Shown: in pieces, positions 54,473-63,913 of the stretch | How the letters are laid out: each line of letters opens with the position of its first letter | How positions within the stretch are numbered: the stretch's first letter is position 1 | NCBI GenBank assembly: GCA_022730375.1 | Contig: DZDA01000002.1 | Span: 1-64,000 of the forward strand | Reading direction: 5' to 3' | From: Thiomonas intermedia | Lineage (GTDB): Bacteria > Pseudomonadota > Gammaproteobacteria > Burkholderiales > Burkholderiaceae_C | Length of the DNA stretch: 64,000 bases | Made by a program: the position numbers and the translations under genes | The notes under the pieces: generated by a model | What the model was told of the DNA's origin: nothing | The model's input: the letters and a program-made list of their open reading frames with translations, nothing else | Databases searched by the model: none

Positions 54473-54562
54473 GAGCCGTTCCCCCGGCACTCACGGTAAA
54501 CGGCTGTGGCTGCTCCGTTCCCGACCTGACCAAGTTCACCGCGCCGCGATGCGAGGCGGCCC
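54473..54562 (-). ncRNA. ffs: Signal recognition particle RNA (4.5S, small bacterial type)
   Basis: Minus strand GGTCAGGTCGGGAACGGAGCAGCCACAGCCGTTTACCGTGAGTGCCGGGGG; conserved SRP RNA apical domain. Ends approximate. Confidence 0.93.
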
Positions 54563-54626
54563 GTCAATCGACATTGTATGGGCAATCGCATGGCCATCAC
54601 TGCAGCGTGCGTGGCGGAGCGCCGAG

Positions 54627-55682
54627 TCAATTGCCCGTTTCTTCCATCAACGCCCGGGCCTGGGCGATTTGGCCGCGGTAGGCGTCGAAGATCTTGCGCA
54701 GTGCGGTCTGCATGTCCGCCTTGGGCGCCCAGTCGAGGTCGCGCATGGTGTTGGTGATTTTGGGCACGCGGTTCTGCACGTCCTGATAACCCGCGCCGTA
54801 ATACGCGCCCGAGCTGGTTTCCACCAACTTCACGTTTTTGGCGGATTCGGCGTATTCGGGCATGTCGGCAGCCAGGCGCAGCATCATGTCGGCGAGTTCG
54901 CGCACCGAATGATTGTTGGCCGGATTGCCGATGTTGTAGATCTGGCCGCTGGCCACGCCGTTCTTGTTTTCGATGATTTTCATCAGCGCGTCGATGCCGT
55001 CGTCAATGTCGGTAAAGGCGCGTTTCTGGTGACCGCCATCGACCAGGCTGATGGTTTCGCCGCGCACGATATGGCCCAGGAACTGGGTGACGACGCGGGA
55101 GCTGCCTTCCTTCGCCGAAAAAATATTGTCCAGTCCGGCGCCGATCCAGTTGAACGGGCGGAACAGGGTGTAGTTCAGGCCGTCCTGCTGGCCGTAACCG
55201 GCGATGACGCGATCCATCAACTGCTTGGAGCAGGCGTAAATCCACCGCGGTTTGTTGATCGGGCCGTAGACCAGCGGCGAGTTTTCCGGGTCGAATTCGG
55301 CATCTCCGCTCATGCCGTACACCTCGGAGGTGGACGGGAACACCAGATGCTTCTTGTGCTTCACCGCCGCGCGCACGATGGGCAGATTGGCCTCGAAGTC
55401 GAGCTCGAACACCCGCAGCGGGGCCTTCACGTAAGTGGCCGGCGTGGCGATGGCGACCAAGGGCAGGATCACGTCGCACTTGCGCACGTGGTACTCGATC
55501 CACTCTTTGTTGATGGTGATGTCGCCTTCGAAAAATTTGAAACGTTTGTTGGCGGTGAGGTCTTCCACGCGGTCCGCGTTCATGTCCATGCCATACACCT
55601 GCCAGTCGGTGGTGGCGAGGATGCGCATGGAGAGATGATGACCGATGAAACCGTTGACGCCGAGGATGAGGACTTTTTTCAT
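54627..55682 (-). CDS. UDP-glucuronate decarboxylase (ArnA C-terminal-domain type, stand-alone)
   Basis: MKKVLILGVNGFIGHHLSMRIL...PSTSEVYGM...RWIYACSKQLMDRVI...FRPFNWIGAGLDNIFSAKEGSSRVVTQF. Confidence 0.92.
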   Translation of the reverse strand: MKKVLILGVNGFIGHHLSMRILATTDWQVYGMDMNADRVEDLTANKRFKFFEGDITINKEWIEYHVRKCDVILPLVAIATPATYVKAPLRVFELDFEANLPIVRAAVKHKKHLVFPSTSEVYGMSGDAEFDPENSPLVYGPINKPRWIYACSKQLMDRVIAGYGQQDGLNYTLFRPFNWIGAGLDNIFSAKEGSSRVVTQFLGHIVRGETISLVDGGHQKRAFTDIDDGIDALMKIIENKNGVASGQIYNIGNPANNHSVRELADMMLRLAADMPEYAESAKNVKLVETSSGAYYGAGYQDVQNRVPKITNTMRDLDWAPKADMQTALRKIFDAYRGQIAQARALMEETGN

Positions 55683-56608
55683 GATTGCTGTGTTGCGAGT
55701 TCCGAAATTTGTAGATCGTTCAGGCGAATGCCCGGTTGGTCGGCGTCCCATAGTTCGACGATGTGCAGTGCGCCGCCATCGCCGGTTCGGGCCAGTAGTT
55801 GCCCATCTGCGATATGCAGGCCAGCAGCGTTTTTGCCGTCGATTTCCGCGCGCAGTGCTGGTGACGCGATGCGGGCGCGCGCCACGATGAAACGGCGGCC
55901 CTGGTAATCGAAAAATGCGCCGGGGTAGGGCGGGGCGACGGCGCGGATGAGGTTGTAAACCGATTGCGCCGACTGGGTCCAGTCGATGCGACCGTCTTCG
56001 GGCTTGCGGCCGCCGAAATAACTGCCGACGGACAGATCGTTGCGGCGACGCGGCACTTCCCCGCGCATCAACTGCGGCAAGACGTTCCACAGCGCGATTT
56101 CTGCGGCCACGGTGAGCTTGTCGAACACCTCCTTGGCGGTGTCGTCCGGCAGGATGGGCACGGCCTGCTGCGCGACGATGTCGCCCGCATCCGGCCTGGC
56201 TTCCATCACATGCAGGGTGGCGCCGGTTTCGGTTTCGCCGTGCAACACGGCCCAGTTCACCGGAACTCGCCCGCGGTATTTGGGCAGCAGGGAGCCGTGC
56301 ATATTGAGCGCGGCGATTTTTGCGGCGGCCAGCAACCGTGCGGGCAGCATGCGGCGGAAGTAGAAGGAAAACAGATAGTCGGGCGAAAGCGCCGTGACCC
56401 GGTCGATCAGGGCCGCGTCAACCGCGTCGTCCACATAGGCCACGGCAATGCCGGCTTCTGCCGCCACGTCGGCCACGCGATCGAACCACAGGGTTTCGGT
56501 CGGGCTGTCCGGGTGGGTGACGACCAGTTGCACCTGCACACCCCGCGCGAGCAGCGTTTTGAGGCAGCGCACGCCGACGTTGTGATAGGCGAAGACGACG
56601 GCGTTCAC
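55679..56608 (-). CDS. Formyltransferase (ArnA N-terminal-domain type, stand-alone)
   Basis: MNAVVFAYHNVGVRCLKTLLARG...ALNMHGSLLPKYRGRVPVNWAVLHGETETGATLH. Confidence 0.92.
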   Translation of the reverse strand: MNAVVFAYHNVGVRCLKTLLARGVQVQLVVTHPDSPTETLWFDRVADVAAEAGIAVAYVDDAVDAALIDRVTALSPDYLFSFYFRRMLPARLLAAAKIAALNMHGSLLPKYRGRVPVNWAVLHGETETGATLHVMEARPDAGDIVAQQAVPILPDDTAKEVFDKLTVAAEIALWNVLPQLMRGEVPRRRNDLSVGSYFGGRKPEDGRIDWTQSAQSVYNLIRAVAPPYPGAFFDYQGRRFIVARARIASPALRAEIDGKNAAGLHIADGQLLARTGDGGALHIVELWDADQPGIRLNDLQISELATQQS

Positions 56609-57627
56609 GGCAGCGGGGCGGGGGTTTGTTGCACAGCGTTGGCCGCCTGCGCGATATGCGGCACGAACACGCCGGGCTCGGGGGGCAGGTCTTGCAATAC
56701 GGCCTGCACCAGATAGCGGGGGCGCCCGCGCACCTGCTCATAGATGCGGCCAATGTATTCCCCAAGCAGGCCGATGCTGAACAGCACCACGCCGAGCAGG
56801 AAGAAGGTGATGGCGAACAGGGTGAAGACCCCCTGTACCTGCGAGCCTTCGACGAAGCGCTGCACCATGAGGTAGAGGAACAGCGCCCCGGATGCGAGCG
56901 ACAGCACGATGCCGGAGTACGACATGAGTTGCAGTGGCACCAGAGAGAATCCGGTGACCAGATCGAAGTTCAGCCGGATCAGCTTGAACAACGAATATTT
57001 GGAGTCTCCAGCCTGCCGCTCCTCATGCGCCACCTCGATCTCGGTGGGGTTGAGCGCGAAGGTGTAGGCCAGCGCGGGCACGAAGGTGTTGGACTCGGTG
57101 CAGCGATTCACGGTGTCCACCACGTCGCGGCCGTAGGCGCGCAGCATGCAGCCTTGGTCGGTCATGCGCACGCTGGTGATTTTTTCGCGCGTCCAGTTCA
57201 TCGCTCGGCTGGCATAGCGGCGAAACCGGCTGTCCTGGCGCATGCGGCGAATGGTGCCGACATAGTCGTAGCCCTCACGCATTTTGGCGACGAGCTTGCC
57301 GATTTCTTCGGGTGGGTTCTGCAGGTCGGCGTCGAGGGTGACGACGATGGGCGCGCGGGTGTGCTCGAAGCCCGCGAGAATGGCCATGTGCTGGCCGTAG
57401 TTGCCGTTGAACAGCACCACGCGGGTGACATCCGGGCGCAGACGTTGCTGCGCGGCCAGCAGCGCGGCCGAGCGGTCGCGGCTGCCGTCGTTGACGAACA
57501 GAATTTCGTAGGGCTCGTTCAGCGCATCGAGCGCGGGGTAGAGGCGGGCGAACAGTGAGGCTAGTCCGGCCTCTTCGTTATAGACGGGAACGACCACCGA
57601 AACGGCGGGGTGAGGATGCAGGGTCAT
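56605..57627 (-). CDS. arnC: Undecaprenyl-phosphate 4-deoxy-4-formamido-L-arabinose transferase
   Basis: GT2 family: SVVVPVYNEEAGLASLFARL, VTLDADLQNPPEEIGKLV, two C-terminal TM segments. Confidence 0.9.
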   Translation of the reverse strand: MTLHPHPAVSVVVPVYNEEAGLASLFARLYPALDALNEPYEILFVNDGSRDRSAALLAAQQRLRPDVTRVVLFNGNYGQHMAILAGFEHTRAPIVVTLDADLQNPPEEIGKLVAKMREGYDYVGTIRRMRQDSRFRRYASRAMNWTREKITSVRMTDQGCMLRAYGRDVVDTVNRCTESNTFVPALAYTFALNPTEIEVAHEERQAGDSKYSLFKLIRLNFDLVTGFSLVPLQLMSYSGIVLSLASGALFLYLMVQRFVEGSQVQGVFTLFAITFFLLGVVLFSIGLLGEYIGRIYEQVRGRPRYLVQAVLQDLPPEPGVFVPHIAQAANAVQQTPAPLP

Positions 57628-58760
57628 AGGCCGAATTGTCGCAGCACGGCGTCGAGGGCGTCAGTCACCCGCGTCACATCGCTGTCCAGCATGCCGGGAA
57701 AAAGCGGCAGGGTGAGAATGGACGCTCCCACGGTTTCAGCGTGCGGAAAGTCGCCGGATTTGAAGCCGCGTTCGCGGTAGAGGCTGAACAGGTGGATGGG
57801 CGGATAGTGCACGCCGGTGGTGATGCCGCGGTCTTTGAGCGCCTGCATCAGGGCGGCGCGTTGCACCTGCGGCGGCGGCACGATCTGGAACATATGCCAA
57901 TTGCTCTGAGTGAAATCACGCGGCGGCAGTTGCACGCCCCTTGCCTCGACGCCCAGGGCATCGAACGCGGCGAAATAGCGCTGCGCCAGATCGCGGCGGC
58001 GGGCGTTGAAGCGCTCGACGTGCTGCAACTGCCCCCAGCCCACGCGCGCGGCCACGTCGGTGAGATTGGACTTGCCGCCGACCACATCGACGTCCATGCC
58101 GTCCAGGCCGCTGCGCTGCACACCTTGCAGGCGCAGGCGGCGGGCCAGATCGACGTCGGCGTCGGCCGGCAGTACCAGACAGCCGCCCTCGATGGAGGTG
58201 ATGTTTTTGTTCGGATGAAAGCTGAACGAGGCAAAGTCGCCAAAGCTGCCGATGCGCTGGTGTTTCCACAGACTGCCGATGGCCTGGGCCGCGTCTTCGA
58301 TGACGCGCAGGCCATGGCGGGCGGCGATGGCGTAGATCGCATCCAGGTCGGCTGGCAGGCCGGCGAGGTGAACAGGCAGGATCGCCCGCGTGCGCGGGGT
58401 GATGGCCGCTTCGATGCGGTTTGCATCGATATTGCGGGTGGCCGGATCGATGTCAACGAACACGGGCGTGGCGCCCACCGTCAGAATCACATTGCTCGTC
58501 GCCACCCAGGACAGCGGTGTGGTGATGACTTCATCGCACTGGCCGATGCCCAGCAGCTTGAGCGCGATCTCCATGGTGACGGTGCCCGAGGAATAGGCGA
58601 GCACCGGGCGTCCGCCGAAATACTCGGACAGCGCCTGCTCGAACCGGGCGCACCAAGGTCCGGAGGTGATCCACCCCGAACGCAGCACTTCGACGACACC
58701 CGCAATGGTGTCTTCGTCGATGTCCGGGCGGGTGAAGGGAAGAATGTTTTGGGAAGTCAT
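57624..58760 (-). CDS. arnB: UDP-4-amino-4-deoxy-L-arabinose aminotransferase (DegT/DnrJ/EryC1)
   Basis: VIEDAAQAIGSLW, FASFSFHPNKNITSIEGGCLV PLP-lysine motif; operon context. Confidence 0.88.
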   Translation of the reverse strand: MTSQNILPFTRPDIDEDTIAGVVEVLRSGWITSGPWCARFEQALSEYFGGRPVLAYSSGTVTMEIALKLLGIGQCDEVITTPLSWVATSNVILTVGATPVFVDIDPATRNIDANRIEAAITPRTRAILPVHLAGLPADLDAIYAIAARHGLRVIEDAAQAIGSLWKHQRIGSFGDFASFSFHPNKNITSIEGGCLVLPADADVDLARRLRLQGVQRSGLDGMDVDVVGGKSNLTDVAARVGWGQLQHVERFNARRRDLAQRYFAAFDALGVEARGVQLPPRDFTQSNWHMFQIVPPPQVQRAALMQALKDRGITTGVHYPPIHLFSLYRERGFKSGDFPHAETVGASILTLPLFPGMLDSDVTRVTDALDAVLRQFGL

Positions 58761-58770
58761 GCGCAGGAGT

Positions 58771-59142
58771 TCAGGCTCGGGCGACGATGATGACGCCCAC
58801 GATGATGACGGCAATGCCGACGAGTTTCTGTGCGGTGAGCGCTTCGCCGAACAGCCACCACGCCGCAAAGGCGGTCACCACATAGCCCAGCGACAGCATG
58901 GGGTAAGCGATGGAGACCTGCACCCGGGTGAGCGCCAATATCCACACCACGACGGAGACCGCGTAGAACGTCAAGCCCAGCAGAATCTGCCATTGCAGGG
59001 CGAAGTGCAGCCCGGCGTGCCAGATATTGCTTGCGGTGAAGTTGAAGCGCCCCACGGTTTCCGCCCCCGATTTGATGAGCAACTGCGCAGCAGCGTTGAG
59101 CAGCACGCCGGTGAGCACCAGGCCAAAGGCAACCGCGCTCAC
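58771..59142 (-). CDS. EamA/SMR-like flippase subunit (ArnE/ArnF-like)
   Basis: 123-aa four-TM protein, AAQLLIKSGA and SIAYPMLSLGYVVTAFAAWWLFGE. Confidence 0.85.
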   Translation of the reverse strand: MSAVAFGLVLTGVLLNAAAQLLIKSGAETVGRFNFTASNIWHAGLHFALQWQILLGLTFYAVSVVVWILALTRVQVSIAYPMLSLGYVVTAFAAWWLFGEALTAQKLVGIAVIIVGVIIVARA

Positions 59143-60950
59143 CGCTGGGCTCCGGCTTCAGCTTGCGGGGAAACCAGCGACGGCCCTGCGTTCCAGTCAG
59201 CGGGCAGCCGTGCCGATGCGGCCTGGGCAGCCACGCCGTAGTCTTGCCCCGGTTTGGCGATGACGACAAAGCGCGGAGCGCGGTAGATCACCGTCATCGG
59301 CAGATGCAGCGCCTGCAGCGCGGGCAGGGTGGACGGTGACATCAATGCCAGAGGCTGTTTGTTCTCGTTCCAGCGCCGGGCGAAATCGGCGTAGGTCGGC
59401 ACCCACAGGCTGGGCTGCTGCGTAATGCCGAAATGCAGTTCGCCCTGATACTCGACCAAGGTGACGGTGCGGTCGAGGTAGAAGGGCAGGGTCTGGTCAT
59501 AAGTGCCCACGGCATAGAACGGCTGGCCCGGCTGAATCCAGGGCCGGATGGCGTTGACCACATCCTTGGTCGACGCGGTGCGGCCCAGAATCTGGAACTG
59601 CTGGATGCCCAGCGAGAACCCCAGCGTCATCGCCACACTGACCAGCAGCACGGCCGCGGTGCGCCGCCCCTGCGCCTCCCAGCGCCAGGCCAGCAGGCCG
59701 CTGCCCAGCGCCAGCACGGCGGTGACTTCCAGCCACCAGCCAAACTGCTGATACAGCGCGCCGGGCGTGATGGCGTTGCCCAGGCGATGCAACTGCGTGA
59801 AGCCGACCACTGCCGCCAGTCCCAGCAGCGCCAGCAGAGCAAACTGCCAGCGCAGTGCGCCGCTGCGGACGCGGTCAAAGTAGTCGGCCATGAGCAGCGC
59901 AATCGCCGGGAAGATGGGCAGGATGTAGGACGGCAGCTTAGATTTGGAGAGGCTGAAAAACACAAAAATGAACACCGCCCAGATGAGCAACATGCCTTGG
60001 GCATGCAGAGTGCGGCCCTGTGCGCCGCCAAATGCCGCGCCACGCAGGGCGGGCTGGGACGCGCTTTTCCACAGCGCCGGAACCAGGCTGCCCAGCCAGG
60101 GCAGCACGCCCAGAATCAGGATGGGAAGGAAATACCACCACGGGCCAGGGCGCTTGAGTTCGCTGGTGAGAAAACGGGTGAACTGCTGGTAGATGAAAAA
60201 GTAGTCGAAAAACTCGGGGTTGCGCAGCTGCACCCAGATGAACCAGGGCGCAGCGATGGCCAGAAAAATGAGCAGGCCGCTGACGATGTAAAGCCGCGTC
60301 CACAACTTCCAGTCGCGGTAAATCAGGGTGTAGAGCACCAGCGCCGCGCCGGGCAGCAGAATGCCGATCAGTCCCTTGGATAGCATGGCCAGCGCCATGA
60401 AGGCCCAGGTGGCCCACATCCACCAACGGGTCTGCGCACGGCTCGCATCGGGCCGCTGCGCCAGCAGAAAGGCCATCAGACTCGCGGACATGGTGGCTGC
60501 GGTGCCCATGTCCAGCGTGTTGATGTGGCTCATCGCGTTCCAGTAAAACATGCTCGCCAGCACGCCTGCGGCAAACACCCCGGTGCGCCGGTTGAACAGT
60601 CGCGTTCCGGCCCAGCCCGTAAACAGCACCGAGAACAGGCCGGTGAGCCCAGTCCACAAACGCGCCTGCCATTCGCCGAAGCCGAACACCTCGTAGCTCA
60701 CCGCGGTGGCCCAGTATTGCAGCGGCGGTTTTTCGAAGTATTTGAAACCGTCAAGGCGGGGCGTGACCCAGTCGCCCGTCACCACCATTTCGCGCGGGAT
60801 TTCGGCGTAGCGGCCTTCGTCCGTCGGCACCAGATCGCGCCAGCCCAGCGTGCCCAGCCAGAGAACGACGAGCGCGGCAAACAGCACCCAGGTCAGGCCG
60901 CGGCCGGGGCCGGTGTCTGAAGCGGAAAAGTCTTGTGTGGAATGCGACAT
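59139..60950 (-). CDS. arnT: Lipid A 4-amino-4-deoxy-L-arabinose transferase family (ArnT)
   Basis: LGWRDLVPTDEGRYAEIPREMVVTGDWVTPRLDGFKYFEKPPLQYWATA. Confidence 0.9.
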   Translation of the reverse strand: MSHSTQDFSASDTGPGRGLTWVLFAALVVLWLGTLGWRDLVPTDEGRYAEIPREMVVTGDWVTPRLDGFKYFEKPPLQYWATAVSYEVFGFGEWQARLWTGLTGLFSVLFTGWAGTRLFNRRTGVFAAGVLASMFYWNAMSHINTLDMGTAATMSASLMAFLLAQRPDASRAQTRWWMWATWAFMALAMLSKGLIGILLPGAALVLYTLIYRDWKLWTRLYIVSGLLIFLAIAAPWFIWVQLRNPEFFDYFFIYQQFTRFLTSELKRPGPWWYFLPILILGVLPWLGSLVPALWKSASQPALRGAAFGGAQGRTLHAQGMLLIWAVFIFVFFSLSKSKLPSYILPIFPAIALLMADYFDRVRSGALRWQFALLALLGLAAVVGFTQLHRLGNAITPGALYQQFGWWLEVTAVLALGSGLLAWRWEAQGRRTAAVLLVSVAMTLGFSLGIQQFQILGRTASTKDVVNAIRPWIQPGQPFYAVGTYDQTLPFYLDRTVTLVEYQGELHFGITQQPSLWVPTYADFARRWNENKQPLALMSPSTLPALQALHLPMTVIYRAPRFVVIAKPGQDYGVAAQAASARLPADWNAGPSLVSPQAEAGAQR

Positions 60951-61079
60951 GGAGCAAGCGTGTTCTGTGCAAGGCCGGGAGCCTGGCGGATAGCCGAGCA
61001 TGGTAACGGGCTGTTCCTTGCATGCCACTGAGGGTCGGTGCTGCAATGCAGAGCACGCGAAACTGAACCGGAGACTCCC

Positions 61080-62711
61080 ATGACCTGGCCCACCCATGAT
61101 GTGACCAATCAAGCCCCGCCCTTGCAGGATTACAACCTATTCACCGCCGATCCCGCGCTGCGCGAGGCGCTAGCCCGTGCTGGCGGCGCCGGGGCGGAGG
61201 AGCAACTCACGCGGCAGGGCGCGGAGCTTGGCGCCGCCGCCAGCTACGAGCAGGGGCGGCTGGCCAACCAGAACTCGCCGATTCTGCACGCTTTCGATGC
61301 CAGGGGTTTTCGCCGCGACCAGATCGAGTTTCACCCGGCCTGGCATGCGTTGATGAGCGACATCGCCCGGCGCGGCCTGCACACCGGCCCGTGGGCGCAG
61401 CCGCAGCCGGGCGCGCATGTGGCGCGGGCAGCGGGCTTCATTCTGCAAACGCAGATCGAAGCCGGGTCGATGTGTCCCACCACCATGACTTATGGCGCGA
61501 TTCCCGCGATGTCGCGCGACGCCCTGCTGGCGCGCGACTGGCTGCCCACGCTGATGCGCCCGGAATACGATCCGCGCGATCTGCCGCTGTCGCAAAAGCG
61601 CGGCGGCCTGATCGGCATGGGCATGACCGAAAAGCAGGGCGGCTCCGATCTGCGCACCAACACCACCCGCGCCGAACCTGATGGCGCGGGCAGCTACCGC
61701 CTGACCGGGCACAAGTGGTTTTTTTCCGCCCCGCAATGCGATGCCCATCTCGTGCTCGCGCAGACGGCGGGCGGCCTGAGCTGCTTTTTCGTGCCCCGCT
61801 GGGCGCCGGACGGCAGCAAGAACCCAGTGCTGATCCAGCGACTCAAAGACAAGCTGGGCAACCGTTCCAACGCTTCGTCCGAAGTGGAATTTCAGGGGGC
61901 TTGGGGGCATCTGCTCGGCGAAGAAGGGCGCGGCGTGCCGACCATTCTCGAAATGGGAACCTATACCCGGCTGGATTGCGTGCTCGGCACCACCGGGCTG
62001 ATGCGCCAGGCCCTGAGCCAGGCGGTGCACTATGCGCGGCACCGCCAGGCTTTCGGCGCCGCGCTGATCGATCAGCCGCTGATGCGCAATGTGCTGGCCG
62101 ACATGGCGCTGGAAGTGGAGGCCGCCATCGCGCTGGCCCTGCGGCTGGCGCAGGCTTTCGACTCGCAGCACGACGAGGCGCAGTCGCTGTTGCGGCGCCT
62201 GCTCACGCCGGCGGGCAAGTTTCGCATCTGCAAACGCGGCGCCGAACTCGCAGCCGAGGCGATGGAGGTGCTGGGCGGCAACGGCTATGTCGAAGACGAT
62301 GTGCAGGCGCGCATCTACCGCGAGATGCCGGTGAATTCCATCTGGGAAGGTTCGGGCAATGTGATGTGCCTGGATGTGCTGCGCGCCCTGGGCAAGAACC
62401 TGCGCACCGCCGATGCCCTGATGGCTGAACTTGCCCCGGCGCAGGGGCGCAACGCCTATTTCGACGCGCACCTGCAGCGCTTCTCGGCGGCCCTGCGCGA
62501 TACCGATGCGCTGCAATCGCGCGCCCGGGCGCTGACCCACGATCTCGTGCTGGCCGTGCAGGCTGCTTTGCTGCTGCGTCACGCACCAGAGCCCATCGCC
62601 CAGGCCTTCTGCGCATCCCGGCTCGGGGGTGAATGGGGCGGGGGCTTCGGCACCTTGAGTAAGGCGACGGATTTTGATCTGCTGCTCAGTCGGGCGCTGC
62701 AAACGCCGTGA
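61080..62711 (+). CDS. aidB: AidB-family acyl-CoA dehydrogenase-like protein
   Basis: MTWPTHDVTNQAPPL..., GMGMTEKQGGSDLRTNTTRAE, VLAQTAGGLSCFFVPR, REMPVNSIWEGSGNVMCLDVLRAL. Confidence 0.92.
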   Translation: MTWPTHDVTNQAPPLQDYNLFTADPALREALARAGGAGAEEQLTRQGAELGAAASYEQGRLANQNSPILHAFDARGFRRDQIEFHPAWHALMSDIARRGLHTGPWAQPQPGAHVARAAGFILQTQIEAGSMCPTTMTYGAIPAMSRDALLARDWLPTLMRPEYDPRDLPLSQKRGGLIGMGMTEKQGGSDLRTNTTRAEPDGAGSYRLTGHKWFFSAPQCDAHLVLAQTAGGLSCFFVPRWAPDGSKNPVLIQRLKDKLGNRSNASSEVEFQGAWGHLLGEEGRGVPTILEMGTYTRLDCVLGTTGLMRQALSQAVHYARHRQAFGAALIDQPLMRNVLADMALEVEAAIALALRLAQAFDSQHDEAQSLLRRLLTPAGKFRICKRGAELAAEAMEVLGGNGYVEDDVQARIYREMPVNSIWEGSGNVMCLDVLRALGKNLRTADALMAELAPAQGRNAYFDAHLQRFSAALRDTDALQSRARALTHDLVLAVQAALLLRHAPEPIAQAFCASRLGGEWGGGFGTLSKATDFDLLLSRALQTP

Positions 62712-62722
62712 GCAGGTTTCTC

Positions 62723-62768
62723 AAGAAGCTCGCCGGGCCGCCCCTAGAGCTTCTTGCCCCTTGAGGGG
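62723..62768 (-). repeat. Two-hairpin intergenic repeat, copy D (inverted)
   Basis: Minus strand CCCCTCAAGGGG, then AAGAAGCTC-[TAGGGGCGGCCCGGC]-GAGCTTCTT; one A-T to G-C covarying pair relative to copy A. Confidence 0.88.
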
Positions 62769-62802
62769 AGAGCCGAGCGAAGCGAAGGGTTTCGGGGTGG
62801 GC

Positions 62803-63609
62803 TCAATTCAAAATGCGGAACTTGATCGGCACCAGCACCCAGGAAGTGACCGACTGACCGTTGCGCGTGGCGGCGACGAAGCGCCACTGCGCCACGGTCG
62901 CCTCGGCGGCCTCGTCCAGCCGCGGATAGCCGGTGGACGACATGAGCTTGATCTGCAGCGGGCGCCCATTCGGCCCAACCTGCACCTTGAGCAGGGCCGT
63001 ACCCTCCTCGCCCAATTGGCGCGACAGACGGGGATAAGGCGGCGGCGGATTGTCGAGATACTCAGCCTTGTACGAGGCCGCAGTTTCCACGACGGGCTCG
63101 GGCGCACCGGAGGCCGCCGCCGCGGGGTGGGGCGGGCCAGGCGCCACTGTGGGGACGGCGACCTGCGGGGCCGCGCTGGGCGCGGCGGCTTTCGCCGGGA
63201 GGTCGGGTGCAGGAGGGGCAGCAGGCGCTGCGGTCGGCTCGATCGGCGGCGTGTTCGCGCGTGGCAAGACTAGCTTCGGTGGCTGCGGGCGCTGGGGTGC
63301 AGGTGGGATCTGCGGAGTCGGATGCGGCGGAGCGGGTCGGGCGAAGTGCTTTTTCGGGGGAACGGGCTGCGTTTTTTCGGGCGGCGACACGGCCGCTGCC
63401 GCCTGGGGTGGCGCAGGGGGCTTCACGGCAGGCAGCGGTGCTTTCTGCAGAGTGACCCATTCAATCCGCTGTTCCGGCTTGTTGGGCGCCTGGGTGGGCG
63501 TGAACACCAGCCAGGCGAGCAGCAAGGCGTGCGCGAGCAGAACGCCGAGTGCGAGAGCGAGCAGGGGGATGGGCCGAGGCGGGGGCGTCAGAGAGGGAAG
63601 GGTGTTCAT
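62803..63609 (-). CDS. tonB: Energy transducer TonB
   Basis: N-terminal TM, Pro-rich spacer, NPPPPYPRLSRQLGEEGTALLKVQVGPNGRPLQIKLMSSTGYPRLDEAAEATVAQWRF. Confidence 0.9.
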   Translation of the reverse strand: MNTLPSLTPPPRPIPLLALALGVLLAHALLLAWLVFTPTQAPNKPEQRIEWVTLQKAPLPAVKPPAPPQAAAAVSPPEKTQPVPPKKHFARPAPPHPTPQIPPAPQRPQPPKLVLPRANTPPIEPTAAPAAPPAPDLPAKAAAPSAAPQVAVPTVAPGPPHPAAAASGAPEPVVETAASYKAEYLDNPPPPYPRLSRQLGEEGTALLKVQVGPNGRPLQIKLMSSTGYPRLDEAAEATVAQWRFVAATRNGQSVTSWVLVPIKFRILN

Positions 63610-63671
63610 TACGACAAGTTGGCGTGTCCGGGCGCTTTGAGCGGCCCCAGGGCCGGGCTAGGCCCAGCCCG

Positions 63672-63719
63672 CCCCCCGTGGGGGTCAAGGAAACTTGGGG
63701 CGGCCCAGCGTTTCCTTGA
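63672..63719 (+). repeat. Two-hairpin intergenic repeat, copy E
   Basis: CCCCCCGTGGGGG, then TCAAGGAAAC-[TTGGGGCGGCCCAGC]-GTTTCCTTGA. Confidence 0.88.
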
Positions 63720-63913
63720 GACGCTGCGCAGACAAACCGCATGAATATAATCTGACAAATTTTGTGCGCCTGAAGTGTTGCCGCTCTGCGGTGACCCCCA
63801 AGGGGCGTGACGGATGGGTGAATTGGCTTTACAGCCATTTGCGCGTCGCGCTCCAGATTGTCGGCCAGGCTGGCGATCCATTCCAATATCCGGGCGCTCA
63901 CCGGAGAATTCTC

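Noticed and set aside
55683-56090. N-terminal extension of the decarboxylase ORF (fused ArnA)
   Set aside because: It is an alternative frame of the formyltransferase gene; the decarboxylase starts at MKKVLILGVNGFIG.
63790-63815. Possible sixth repeat copy (GACCCCCAAGGGGCGTGAC)
   Set aside because: Only the C/G mini-hairpin is present; no 15-nt apex or second stem follows.
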